Under the pieces are notes generated by a model that made no database searches, had not been told where the DNA came from, and saw only the letters and a list, made by a program, of their open reading frames with translations. A stretch of 64,000 bases of DNA from Artemisia argyi (Eukaryota > Streptophyta > Magnoliopsida > Asterales > Asteraceae), in contig CM060709.1 of the NCBI GenBank assembly GCA_030686995.1, positions 11,616,872 to 11,680,871 of the forward strand, written 5' to 3'. The position numbers and the translations under genes are program-made. This document shows positions 23,072 through 36,636 of the stretch, in pieces; positions within the stretch are counted from its first letter, which is position 1, and the number at the start of each line of letters is the position of its first letter.

Positions 23072-23854
23072 TGTTAAAATATTGGATAAATATTAATATG
23101 TAAATGTCTAGTATCGAACTCGAGACCTCGGGATTGCACACATTACAAACGAGAGTCAAAGATTAATAAATATTAATTGTTAGTTATATTTATTAATAAC
23201 ACAAGTTTAAGGATTAATGATCGTTAGTTATTAAATGTATGGACTAATTATCGTTAAAAAGAAACGGAAAGGACTAGACTATAAATTGGATGACAAGAAG
23301 GATCCGGAACACCCTTTGGTGTGCATGGCCGGTCGAACCAAGCCCAAAGGGGTCGACCCATGTCTTTGTCTTGCTCTCCAAGATTTAATCTAGTATAAAT
23401 ACAAATCAAAGGGTTATTGTTTGGTGACCTTTTGTGCACACACAATACCCTAAATTTGTGTTTTTCTCTCTTGTTTATTCCAGCCGATCGAATCCCTAAA
23501 CCCTTAGGGTTTGATCGAAACTTTTTATATCAAAATAATACTTGTGTTTAATCTTGCAATTAATTTGATTCGGTATTAGTTTGTGTGTACAAAAACGAGG
23601 TAACAACATACTTTTGTTGTTATCAAGGGATCGATTAACAAAACGGTAAGGGGTTAATCATTGATCCATATAAACCCTAATTAGGGTTCTTCATATTGTT
23701 AAAGACAATTGCTTTTGATTCTTGTTCGGGCTAGAATCACCACAGTACGTTCCTATTTAATTTATGTTAATCTCTTATGTGTTATAGATGTTCCTACGCT
23801 TCCGCATATGTGTTTACCTGTTTATATGATTGTCATGATTCTTAAATTCTAACA
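23072..23854 (+). repeat. 3' LTR of the noncoding LTR element
   Basis: 783 bp, differing from the 5' LTR at three positions seen by eye (near 23118, 23592 and 23744). Preceded by the polypurine tract at 23061-23071. Confidence 0.9.
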
Positions 23855-24233
23855 AAACTGATATAGTATCTGACATAACAAATGATGTCGAAATCATTTT
23901 CTCCTTCTTATGATTGATAAGATCTCGTTGCTCGTCAATGCTTTCCTAAATAATGCACCACGTTTACTCCTCCGCTTGTCCTGTGAATAAAGTACATCAA
24001 CGATAAGTAAGTTGTGGTTTAATTTTTTTTAAATCATTCTCGCAAATTATCTATATATGAACATGTAAATCTCGTTGCTCGTTAGTTAGAACACACATTA
24101 CCTGTAATTGAAACAATAAGGATTGAGGTTTTGATTGAATAGACAAGTTATCACGCACTGCTAGAGCTGTAATAAAAACAATAAATGAGTTAAAGTTTGA
24201 CTTAAATCGGTTTTTTTTTCAAAATTTATGTTG

Positions 24234-27200
24234 TTAAGAATCTGTAGTTCTACCAGAATGTGACGACGATGAATCTTTAGTCTTGTCACTTTTAACTGAT
24301 GTCAAGTCCCCGAAATCAGATGATGGTGTTTTATAAATACAAGTGTAGAAGAAAAGCGGAATTTCCTCATCGAACTTAAACCCTTGGTTAATGTTAATGT
24401 TGTTTGCATCATTATCGCTCTCCGATTCCCTTTGGAAAACAAGTCCAAACAATAACAGCGTATAATTATCTAATTCAACGGGATATGACATGATATTGGT
24501 AAATGCCTTTAAGTATAACTACCTTATGCTCTTGTTTCGACTTAAAACATCTGAGGCAGCTGATAAAAACTAACATGTTAGTACCACAATGTTAACTAGT
24601 TAGATATGAATTCTATATCTGAAGTACTAAAGACAATATCTTACGTGGTTTTGAGTATCGAGAGTTATATCGTGGGGTGGTCACATTCCAAGTCAGTCTA
24701 GGTCGAGCAAGCTTGTCGGAATATTCTTGGCATAGAGAGAATTTCTGTACACAAATGTTATAAAACAAAAAACTCTTTTAATGCAAAAGTAACGTACGTC
24801 AAATAACTTTCTTTGTCAAATATATAAAAACAGCAAACCTGTTTCGTGGAATCAATTTTAAGTTCGGTCTGAGAGATAATGTTTGTGTTTGTTTCAGAAA
24901 TATGGTGATCAAGATTTGCCGAGACACTTCCAAGATGATCCACAACTGCGACTACTGCCCTACAAACATATTCCTTGGTGTTCTCAACGACTCTGCGTGT
25001 AATTAAGACCCGTAAATTTTGATCATGAATCAGTAATCAATGAGTGCAATGTGTACTTTCAAAACGTAAAATGGTCTTTTTTCACATTTCAGTAACAAGT
25101 ATTATGTTTTATATATTAGACAAAGGACTTAGCATTTATATTATGCGGTGGGTCAAAATGGCTCTGAGTGGGATGAACAACCAACCTACAAACACTCTTT
25201 GGTTTATCATATATTTGTTACATATTTTTTATTTTTATTTTTTTTACTATGATTTTAAATACTAGGCCATATAGTGGTGTTTTGAACCTTACCGGATACA
25301 CATTTGGGCTGGTAAGGGGAAAATGGTCAAAAACGGTTACTAAGATACTGTTGGCCTCAACCTTGGATCTTTGTTGGTCTAACGTGGTCACAATATACCA
25401 AGATACACGATATGTTCAAAGAATTGCTTTTGAATTAATTGAAATAATAATATGTCATCAAGTTGTAAGATTACAGATTCTAATCTATATATACAAAGTA
25501 AAAAGGTGCGATTGAATAGTTGTGTTGGTTCGGTAGAATCAATAGATGTGTCGCTTCCTTTGTAACTGTTAAATGACAGTTATTCTTGAGAGTTGACTTT
25601 TTAATGTAGTTGACTTTGACTTCAGGTTTGACCCTCTAAATGGGTAGAAAGCGGGTAAGAGTGGGATTAACCCAATATTCTCCCCCTTAATCACAATCAT
25701 CATCTCCTAGATCTTTGACTCCAATAAAGTGTCTCATTGTTAGAAATTTGATCTTCGGTAGTGCCTTTGTGAGTATGTCAGCCTTCTGATATTCTCCTCG
25801 AATAAATTCAACTTGTAAGTCTTCTCTTTCAACGCATTCTCGTATGAAGTGGTACTTCGTATCAATGTGTTTACTTCTCCCGTGAAAAACAGGATTCTTC
25901 ATTAGTTCTATAGCTGATTTGTTATCAACCAGAATAGTTACCTTTTCTTCCTTCGAGTGCGTAAGCCTGCTGAGTAGCCTTTTTAACCATAATTCTTGTG
26001 TTGCTGCTGCAGTTGCTGCAATAAATTCAGATTCGCATGATGATAATGCTATTGTGGCTTGTTTCTGTGTGCTCCAGCTTATTGGTGAATCACCATAGTA
26101 GAAAATGATTCCAGTAGTTCCTTTGCCTTCTTGAGTGTTGACTCCATAGCTACTGTCGTTAAAGCCTTGTATTTTGTTTCCTCCATTATGTTTATAGGTG
26201 ATATCGTAGTTCTTTGTTCCTTTAACATAACGTAGTACATGTCTAATTGCTTTCATGTGTTGCTCTTTAGGCTCTTGCATAAATCGACTAAGTAATCCAA
26301 TGGAGTAACTTAAGTCGGGTCTTGTGTGAAGCAGATATCGTAGACATCCAATTAAGCTTCTATATTCAGTTGAGTTGACCAATGTTCCTTCAGTATTCTT
26401 TGTCAATCTTGTTCCTGGATCCATAGGTATTAGGGTTTCATTGCAGTCCGTCATTCCAACTTCCTTTAGAATCTTGGTTGCGTATGCAGATTGCTTTATT
26501 GATATGTCACCTCCAGTTTGTGTGACTTCTATCCCTAGATAGTATGTTAATAATCCAAGGTCACTCATTTCGAATTTGTCTTCCATTTGAGCTTTAAATT
26601 TTTCGATCTCTTCCTTTGGTGTGCCAGTGATGATTAGATCATCTACGTAGACTCCTATAAGTAGAATTGAGTCCTTTGTGCTCTTTGTGTAGATCGCTTG
26701 TTCTAGTGCACATTTCTTGAAATCTAAGGACTTCAGGGTGTTGTCCAGTTTTATGTTCCATGCACGTGTTGCTTGTCTTAGACCATATAGTGCTTTAATG
26801 AGTCTATAGACTTTTCTAGAATTGCCTTCTTGTATGAAGCCTTCCGGTTGTGAAACATAAACTTCTTCCTTTAAATCTCCATGTAGAAATGCAGATTTTA
26901 CATCAAGGTGATGTACTTCCCATTTGTTATTAGCAGCAATGGCAAGTAATAATCTTATAGTTTCCATCCTTGCTACAGGTGCGAAAACTTCCTCAAAATC
27001 TATGCCATGCTCTTGAATGTATCCTTTTGCTACTAGTCTTGCTTTATGCCTGACTATGTTTCCATTAGCATCTTTCTTGGTCTTGAATACCCATTTTAAG
27101 CCAATTGCTTTATGTCCTTCGGGTAAAGAGGTTAGTTCCCATGTGTTATTTCTATTGATGGAATCTAACTCGACCTTCATTGCTTCGATCCATTTTTGAT

Positions 27201-30200
27201 CGTTTGATGCTTGCTTGTAATTCTTAGGTTCATCTTCAGCAAGTAATAATCTCTCAGTTTCGTCAAATAAATCATTCAAAGTTCTGAAACCTCTTATAGG
27301 TGTATTATCATAGTGTGAATGTGAAACTGTGGTTGATGTAGAACCACTATCACTTTGATAGGTTGATTGTATTGAATTGATTGGTGTAACTTGAGAGTTT
27401 ACTCGGGATGAAATTGTAGATGGTGTGTGAAGTGTTTGTGATTGTGAGGATGAGCTTGTTACTGATGTTGTGTAATTATCATCATCGTTGTTGGGAATAT
27501 CATTGTCTTCGTCATTTGGTTGGATATTTTGCTCATGGTGTTCAGTTGTGGCTTCAAGGTTTTCTATTCTGAAGTCAATCCATTCTGGTTCATTAGTGTG
27601 TTCACTCATGTAATCCTTCCAATCCCATGCTTCTTCCTCTGTAAACTTCACGTCTCTACTAACACAAATTCCTTGTGTTGTTGGATCAAATAATCTATAA
27701 GCTTTTGATCCTTGTTCATTGCCTAAGTATACCATTTTGTTGCTTCTATCATCAACCTTTGTTAAGCGTTGAGATGGTATCTTTGCATATGCTATGCAGC
27801 CAAAAATTCTAAGTGTTTCTAGATTTGGCTTTCTTCCTTTAATTGCTTCATATGGAGTAATATCTTCTAGTGCTTTTGTAGGTACACTATTTAAGATGTA
27901 TATAGCATGTCTAACAGCTTCAGCCCAAAAATCTTGTGGCATGTTAGTTGCTTTCATCATACATCGAGTTGTAGACATAATTGTCCTATTTCTTCATTCT
28001 ACTACTCCGTTTTGTTGTGGTGAATAAGGAGCGGTGAGTTTTCGTGATATGCCATTGTCTTTGCAATATTGGATGAATTCATTTGATGTGAATTCTCCTC
28101 CACGATCGGTTATAAACATCTTTAATGTTGTCCTTAACTCCTTTCTATTGAATTCTTGTATTCCTTGAAAGTATCAAATGCTTGATCTTTCGTTTCTAGG
28201 AAATACGCCCACATGTATCTTGAATAATCATCGACTAACAAGAATATGTATTTCTTTCCAGATGGTGTTGGTGGTGTGATTGGTCCACATAAATCTCCAT
28301 ATACTAAGTCTAAGGGTGATATAGATCTGGTTTTGGCTTTCTTTGGAAATGGTGCTCTACTATGTTTACCAATTAAACAAACATCACAGATTTGCGTTGT
28401 ATGCTTAATGGCAGGTATTCCTTGAACTAACTCTCTTTGAGCCATAGTTTTTAATGAATCAAAGTTGAGATGTCCTAGTCTTGCGTGCCATAACCAAGTG
28501 TTATCCTTTAAGTTTGCTAGTAAGCAAACAGGTGTTCCTATTCTCATACTTGCTTTGTACAGACGGTTTCTTTGTCTTGTAACTCTTAAGAAGATTTTGT
28601 CGTCCATGTCATAAAGTCGTAGTTCATTATCTTCCATTACAACTTTACAACCAATTTCGGTGAATTGACCAAGGCTCAATAAATTGCTTTTTAGGCTTGG
28701 GATGTAATAGACATGTGAAATGATTCTTTGTTTCTCATCATCACATTCTATTAGGATTGAACCTTTGCCTTGGATCTCTATGTGTGATCCGTCTCCGAAT
28801 TTCACTTTTCCACTAACTTTCTCATCTAGGTCTTTGAAGTGTTCTCTCACTCCTGTCATATGGTTACTAGCTCCATTGTCTAAATACCATTGACTATCCA
28901 AATTTGTCTCTTGTGTTTCTACCTCTTCGTGTAGAGAGACATTTTGGTCTTCAACTTCTTTTACAAGTGGATCTTCTAAAATTGCCATTAATAAGGTAGG
29001 TTCTAAGTCCTCCTCGACAAGATTAGATTGCATGTTAGTGTTTGTATTGGCATAACACTTACTTGCATAATGTCCTTTCTTGTGGCATTTGTAACAAGTT
29101 ACATTGCTAGGATCAAAGTTTGATCTCTTGAAGTTGTTATGAGGTTTTTCTCCCTCTTTTCTTTCTCCTTTAGGATTCTCGTGGTTTTTATTGTGTGAAT
29201 ATTTATGTCTTCCACTACCACGTCCCTTAAAATTCTTTCCTCTACCTTCATGTCGTGTGAACATCAATTTATCTTGAGTGTTCTCCTGTTTCCCTTTCTT
29301 AAACTTAATCCTTTCTTCATAGGTCTTAAGTCTTCCAATTGCTTCTTCTAGGGTCATAGTGTTTAGATCGGAATATTGTTCTATGGAGGCAACTATTTGC
29401 AAATACCTATCGGGTACAGCATTTAGTAACTTCCTAACTAAGTTCTGATCTTTTATTGTGTGTCCTAGACTGGCGACTTTGTTTACAAGAGTTGTGAGTT
29501 TTCCTGTAAAGGTGTCAATGGTTTCATCTTCCTTCATGTAGTACTACTCCGGAATAAACTCTTTTTAATAAAAATATGTTTACGCCTTTTTCAAGAAAGA
29601 AAATAAACGTATGGCCATTGGAGTGTTTGAAGTCTGGCTTGTTGTACTCTTTCTTCGCCTAAGTGCCTAGTTTTCAAAGCATCCCATATTGCTTTCGGGG
29701 TTTTGTGCTTTGTTATTTGAAGTAATTGATCTTCGGGTAAGGATTGGTAAAGGTATGCAATAGCAGTTGTTTCTGTTTTCTTATCGGGTTGAGTTGTTTC
29801 AGTTGAGTCAATTGTTTCCCATAACCCATTTGCTTCTAAAAGTATTTGCATTCGAATTGCCCACAATGAGTAATTCGCGGGTTTCAATATCGGGCATTGG
29901 AATTGAGGGGTAGTATTAGGTGTACTAACCTCCTTCTTTCCACTATCTCCACCATTAGTCATTTTTAATGATAATGACTAGATAATCTCCTAAAATTCTA
30001 ACACGGGGTGTTAAGAAATATAGCGCGCTTCTAATGTTTTGTGTCTAAAGTGACAATCAAAACCTATAGGATTAGTTATAATATAAACTATCCTCGGAGA
30101 TTAAAAAAAATCAAAATGAATAAACCTAAGGTTAATTACTCCTTAAAAGTTATTCCTAATTATAATAAGCAACGTAAATACACTAGATTATTATAATAAA

Positions 30201-32480
30201 ATATGATAAGATACTTAAGGGTATTATGTAGTAACTTATCAAAAATAAAAGTAAACTATACTAATAATAAGTAAAGTTTAAATAGAAGGGTGGATATATA
30301 AAAATTTCGAAACCTGGGGGGGTTAAATAGAACCCGTAGCCCTTTTTGTTGGTTCGATGTTGCCCTGGCGTTTATTTGATGCGCCTCTTTCTTTCTTATC
30401 TCTTTGCAAGAGATAAAAATGTCTCTGCCTCTTTCTTTTGGGTGAGACCGTTAATCTGCTATGCTTCTGATGGTTGACCGCCGTATATTTGGCTTTGGTT
30501 AACCTTCTTCTTCACGGGTATTCAGTGTTCTCGTTTATTCGAGCGCCGGTTAATCCTTCTCGGATTTGTTCCTCCGTGTAAAAATTGAATCAAGATGATT
30601 CAAGAATAAAGGGTATTTGATTCTGGATGCAACAGGTGTGTTTGTTCCTTTTGTTGAATCAATTTATTTTCCCTTTCTGATGACTATCGTGTTATTCGAT
30701 GGTAATGGGTTTTTGTTTCTGAATCGATATAAGGTTTTTGTTTGATGAAAAACAAAACCTTTTTGTTCCCTTATGATGTTTTCTACTTTCAGTAAAATAA
30801 ATCCGAATGAAAAAAAAATTTGCAAAATAATTGAAAATTACCTTTTCTTAGTTGCCGGTAATTATTTACGAGGCGACTATGAATTAAGGATGTTTTTCGG
30901 AATCACAAAAATGATTATTGGTTTTGATTTGTGGTTCGAATAATAATTTGCAGAAAAAAAATTTACCGATTTCTGAGAATTGGTTCTTCTTCGATTCAGG
31001 GCAAAATAAAACCCTTGGTATATGATGATTTGGTTAGATGAATCCAAACCGCTCTAATACCAATTGTTGGCCTCAACGTTGGATCTTTGTTGGTTTAACG
31101 TGGTCACAATATACCAAGATACACGATATGTTCAAAGAATTGCTTTTGAATTAATTGAAATAATAATATGTCATCAAGTTGTAAGATTACAGATTCTAAT
31201 CTATATATACAAAGTAAAAAGGTGCGATTGAATAGTTGTGTTGGTTCGGTAGAATCAACAGATGTGTCGCTTCCTTTGTAACTGTTAAATGACAGTTATT
31301 CTTGAGAGTTGACTTTTTAATGTAGTTGACTTTGACTTCGGGTTTGACCCTCTAAATGGGTAGAAAGCGGGTAAGAGTGGGATTAACCCAATAGATACCT
31401 GGGTTAGGCCACGTACATCTGAGTCAATTGACCCGCCTTTCCTAGTATCCTAAACAGAGAAAACCTCATCCGTTTTCTTATTCAGGATGTAAGGGGACTT
31501 TTTACACGTTTAGCTCATTCGACCAATTTCATCTATAATTATACCTTTACGTACATTTTTTACATGCTATAAATATAGTACACACTCCTTTAACTTGACG
31601 GTATTCAAAGTGTACCATATGTATCCATCAACCAAGTGGTTGTAAGTTATTATACGAATAAAGAAAAGATGTGTAGAACTAGCGTGTGAGTTCCTAGTTA
31701 TTTAAAAGGGATAAATAGTTAAATAGCCCGGTTGCCTTGGGTCTAGGCATATTTAGCCCGATTTTGAAATATTCTCGTTTTAGCCCGGGTTGCCCTGGGC
31801 AACAAGCGTATAGCCACCCGAATGATGACAAGTGTCATTTTTGGGGGCAGCTTTTGTGTTTCTTGGGCAACTGGAGGACATGTGTTATCATGCGGTTGGC
31901 TATACGTTTGTTGCCCAGGGCAACCCGGGCTAAATCAAGAATATTTCAAAATCGGGCTAAAAATGCCTATACCGCAGAGCAACGGGCCATTTTGGTAATT
32001 ATCCTTATTTAAACAAACAGAATCTGCCCATTTCTATGTAAAAGTAAAGAAATTGTCACACCAAAATGTGGATATTACAAGATAAAATGATAAAAGGAGA
32101 AACTTACAAATGCTTTTGTTTGGAATTCAAGAAAGTGGTTTCACAGTATCCTGCTGCTGCATGAAGTTGTGAACACAAATCCTTCAACTCCTGAATAAAA
32201 TAAAAAAAAAAACCAAACACATGAATCTCTTTGTTAGGAAATAAAATTCTTCTTTTTGGTAACCATGATTTCCAGCCTTTTGGCCGACTAATCCATGAGG
32301 ATTAAACCACCTCAACACAAACTTAAAACAGGTAAAGCCTTCCCTTTTCTGGAGGTTGGCGTTGCCACTTCATGTTGTTTGAGAAATACTTACTTGGATA
32401 GATGTGGTAAATTTTGAGAAATGTTGTGGTTCAGTTTGTGAGTATTCAGTTTGATATGAATCAGAACAATCCTCCATCAT
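24234..32480 (-). CDS. ABIL-like gene, copy 3 (complete frame, copia in intron 2)
   Basis: Predicted Abl-interactor-like subunit of the SCAR/WAVE complex, which activates ARP2/3 actin nucleation. Six exons on the minus strand: 32394-32477 (or 32480), 32108-32190, 24839-24992, 24645-24744, 24523-24559, 24234-24429. All have GT-AG junctions with matching phases and together give 217-218 residues. Family blocks seen: ELKDLCSQLHAAAGYCE in exon 2, VVAVVDHLGSVSANLD in exon 3, SLCQEYSDKLA with TWNVTTPRYNSRY in exon 4, and EEIPLFFYTCIYKT near the C terminus. The protein is shorter than ABIL1-3. A 6.0-kb copia element in the same orientation lies in intron 2, with a MITE and part of a SINE nearby. Whether intron 2 is still spliced cannot be told from sequence. 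Confidence 0.72.
25349..25677 (-). repeat. 3' LTR of copia 2
   Basis: 329 bp. It differs from the other LTR at four positions seen by eye. The adjacent 'ttctcccccttaat' is the complement of the polypurine tract. Confidence 0.9.
25687..28135 (-). pseudogene. Copia 2 integrase C-terminus, reverse transcriptase and RNase H
   Basis: A 763-codon open frame (27978 to 25687) holds the integrase tail (MPQDFWAEAVRHAIYILN), the RT (NNTWELTSLPEGHKAIGLKW; YVDD in VYVDDLIITG near 26650) and RNase H (NDSSYG, SSCESEF, VDNKSAIEL), ending GVKDLGDDDCD. The RT and RNase H domains are uninterrupted and catalytic Asp/Glu residues are kept. Upstream, the integrase core from 28135 to 27979 is open except for a TGA right after GVVE where relatives have Arg. 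The RT part may still be sound, but it cannot be reached by normal translation from gag. Confidence 0.85.
28134..29537 (-). pseudogene. Copia 2 gag (3' part), protease and integrase N-terminus
   Basis: A 467-codon frame starting at MKEDETIDTFTGKL. It carries the rest of the gag domain, a basic linker, an intact zinc knuckle (CYKCHKKGHYASKC), the protease region with D-N-G-A in place of D-S/T-G-A (WYLDNGASNHM), the GAG-pre-integrase HHCC block (WLWHARLGHLNFD, CDVCLIGKHSRAPFP) and the start of the integrase core (VYGDLCGPI, VDDYSRYMW). The frame ends at a TAA near 28134 through a one-base frameshift; the next frame continues ELRTTLKMFITDRGGEF. Confidence 0.85.
29591..29962 (-). pseudogene. Copia 2 gag, N-terminal part
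   Basis: Starts at 29962 with MTNGGDSGKKEVSTPN and contains the UBN2-type gag start (FQCPILKPANYSLWAIRMQILLEANG) to VQQARLQTLQW. It is then thrown out of frame by about 60 extra bases before MKEDETID at 29537. Either a small insertion or a very short intron-like stretch is present; the boundaries do not give a convincing plant intron. Confidence 0.8.
29963..31050 (-). other. Untranslated leader of copia 2
   Basis: About 1.1 kb between the primer site and the gag start with no long frame. Long leaders are common in copia elements. It contains a CT-rich stretch near 30380-30440. Confidence 0.6.
31051..31062 (-). other. Primer binding site of copia 2
   Basis: TGGTATTAGAGC on the minus strand, one base from the standard tRNA-iMet complement (C to T), two bases downstream of the LTR. 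Confidence 0.85.
31065..31393 (-). repeat. 5' LTR of copia 2
   Basis: 329 bp, same ends as the other LTR. A TATATA stretch (near 31203 on plus) lies where a promoter would be expected in complement. Confidence 0.9.
31707..32004. mobile_element. Foldback MITE, Mutator-like, in ABIL copy 3 intron
   Basis: 298 bp with arms of about 130 bp (AGCCCGATTTTGAAATATTC and CCCGGGTTGCCC in both). The exact 9-bp duplication TTATTTAAA is at 31698-31706 and 32005-32013; unit 4 has one copy and no insertion. A 9-bp duplication is the Mutator signature. Confidence 0.88.
32254..32385 (-). mobile_element. Truncated SINE in ABIL copy 3 intron 1
   Basis: Contains the 3' part of the SINE family at 11256-11472 ('ggtaaccatgattt', 'ccttttggccgacta', then the GGAGGTTGGCGTTGCCACTTCA block). 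The tRNA-like head is missing. The same truncated copy lies in ABIL copy 4 at 35928-36035, so it predates that duplication. Confidence 0.55.
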
Positions 32481-33060
32481 ATCTTCTTGTTTACACTTAC
32501 AATTCTCTTAGTTGCTATACATTTGCCTCTTATATATGGGTGTGACTTTGTGTGAACCTATGCACAATGTACATAGTAATTTAAATAAATTTGCAGGATA
32601 TTTAGAATCATGGACTGCCACACCAATGAATAGTGAATGGCAATCATATGATATGTTGAGTATAGTTTGCGAAACTGGTAGGTTGATAGTTAAAACGGGT
32701 TTTGGTTAAATGTTACTTATCGCTGGTGATTTTAGTGATCAACTATTTTTATTTTTAGGTGATTGTGGTTGTTAAAGATAGATCAAAATTCATAAGGAGC
32801 TCAAATATGGGTTAGGAGAGGCGAAGTGGACACTCGTCTAAGCTTATATATATGATTCCCACTGTGACGAGATGTGAAGGTGAACGGATGCCCCGTGCGC
32901 CTCCTTGCAGGTCAAGGGACATCCATAGACTACTAAACGATTAAGAGAGAAATCACATTAACATAATATATGGACATAAAATATGAAACATAAACAATAA
33001 ATGTTCAAAAAGTATAAACAATCTTCGCATATGAGTGTATGGAAGTTATTTTTACTATTC
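32481..33060. other. Spacer between units 3 and 4
   Basis: Holds the probable 5' flank of ABIL copy 3 and, near 32615-32700, a piece related to the tRNA-downstream block ('gtgaatggcaatcatatgatat'). No other gene recognised. Confidence 0.4.
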
Positions 33061-33822
33061 AAATTATAAAAAAGGTATTTCGTAATACCTAAAAGGGGTA
33101 CTTAACGGGCTGGCAACAACCTCGAACATGTGTCCTTTAGGTTTCATACTCGACATGAACCATTGGACTACACACGGTTGGTGATATAGAATCGTGTTTT
33201 ATATATTTATACTATAACGAAAGATATTAATGTCCATGCATTAAATATTTTATTGAGAATTATATATGTTAACCTTATAAAATATACAACTCGATCAAAC
33301 AACTTTACTTAGAAAAAAATTGCCCGATAACAATGAACAATTGATGTTAAAATAGATACATATTGTTTAGTCACATGTATGAACTTGCAAAACTAGAATG
33401 TTGATACGAGCTACACTCGTCGTTAAACTGATATTGAATTTAACGTAACACATGATGTCGAAATCATTTTCTCCTTCTTATGATTGATAAGATCTCATTG
33501 CTCGTTAATGCTTTCCTAAATAATGTACCACGTTTACTCCTCCGCTTGTCCTGTGAATAAAGTACATCAACGATAAGTAAGTTGTGGTTTAAGGCAAGAT
33601 TTTTTTTTTTTTTTTTTTTTTTTAATCATTCTCGCAAAGTATCTATATATAAACATGTAAATCTCGTTGCTCGTTAATTAGAACACACATTACCTGTAAT
33701 TGAAACGATAAGGATTGAGGTTTTGATTGAATAGACAAGTTATCACGCACTGCTAGAGCTGTAATAAACACAATAAATGAGTTAAAGTTTCACTTAAATC
33801 GTTTTTTACAAAATTTATGTTG

Positions 33823-36127
<2,305 letters not shown>

Positions 36128-36215
36128 CTTCTTGTTTACACTTACAATTCTCTTAGTTGCTATATATATTTGCCTCTTATATATGGGTGTGACTTTGTGT
36201 GAACCTATGCACATG

Positions 36216-36362
36216 TGTATGAATAGTTATGACAAAAGCACCTAAAGTTGATTGAACAAATTAGTACCATGTTTTTTTTGTCTTTTTACATCAATTACAA
36301 CTAAGTTATATTCGTTATTATCATAAGTATGTAATAAGTTGTTCCATTAGAAGTATAAACAA
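36216..36362. other. Spacer right of unit 4
   Basis: AT-rich; nothing recognised. Confidence 0.4.
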
Positions 36363-36636
36363 CGGAAAATTGTTTAAAAATACATTCAACTTGTCACTTT
36401 TTGTTATTGTATACACAAACTTTGTTAATCTTTCTATTGTATCAATACACAAATTTTGTTAAGCTTACTATTGTATCAATAATTAGTGTGCTTAATCACT
36501 GCCACGTCATAAAACAGGCGTATTATTAATACAATAGTAAGATTAACAAAGTTTGTGTATAAAATAGGAAAAAAAAAGTTCAATGCATATAATAGTTAAA
36601 AGTGCCAAGTTGAATGTATTTTTAGACAATTTTCCA
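36363..36636. mobile_element. MITE, Mutator-like, 274 bp
   Basis: Inverted ends GGAAAATTGT(T/C)TAAAAATAC followed by ATTCAACTTG in both arms. A 9-bp duplication, TATAAACAA, sits at about 36354-36362 and 36637-36645. Noncoding. Confidence 0.8.

Larger units (their letters stand above)
16218..23854 (+). mobile_element. Young noncoding LTR retrotransposon (LARD-like), 7.6 kb
   Basis: Flanked by the 5-bp duplication AAACT (16213-16217 and 23855-23859). LTRs are both 783 bp, beginning TGTTAA and ending TAACA, with only three differences seen by eye (about 0.4%). A primer site follows the 5' LTR and a polypurine tract (CAAGTGGGAGC) precedes the 3' LTR. The 6.1-kb interior has no reading frame longer than about 80 codons and no gag, protease, integrase or RT motif in any frame. 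Its enzymes must have come from another element; the similar PPT of copia 3 points to a copia-type helper. Confidence 0.9.
25349..31393 (-). mobile_element. Ty1/copia retrotransposon 2, young but damaged
   Basis: 6045 bp between GATAC duplications (25344-25348 and 31394-31398); unit 4 gives the empty site. Both LTRs are 329 bp with four differences (1.2%). In element orientation the LTR starts TATTGG and ends CCAACA, so the usual TG is TA in both LTRs. PPT 25678-25690, PBS 31051-31062. Order gag-PR-INT-RT-RH. It is younger than the duplication that made units 3 and 4. Confidence 0.93.
13980..32710. repeat. Segmental duplication unit 3, carrying four large or mid-sized insertions
   Basis: The ancestral unit is recovered by joining 13980-14914, 15809-16217, 23860-25348 and 31399-32710. 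It then reads: unidentified module, tRNA-Leu, shared spacer blocks, ABIL gene. The joins coincide with the target duplications of a LINE-like insertion, an LTR element and a copia element; a MITE at 31707-32004 is a fourth insertion. Confidence 0.75.

Noticed and set aside
24234..24491. 85-codon minus-strand frame starting MSYPVELDN as a separate small gene
   Set aside because: Its Met lies inside predicted ABIL intron 5. The C-terminal part joins in phase to the upstream ABIL exons, so only that part is coding. The same holds for 33823-34080.
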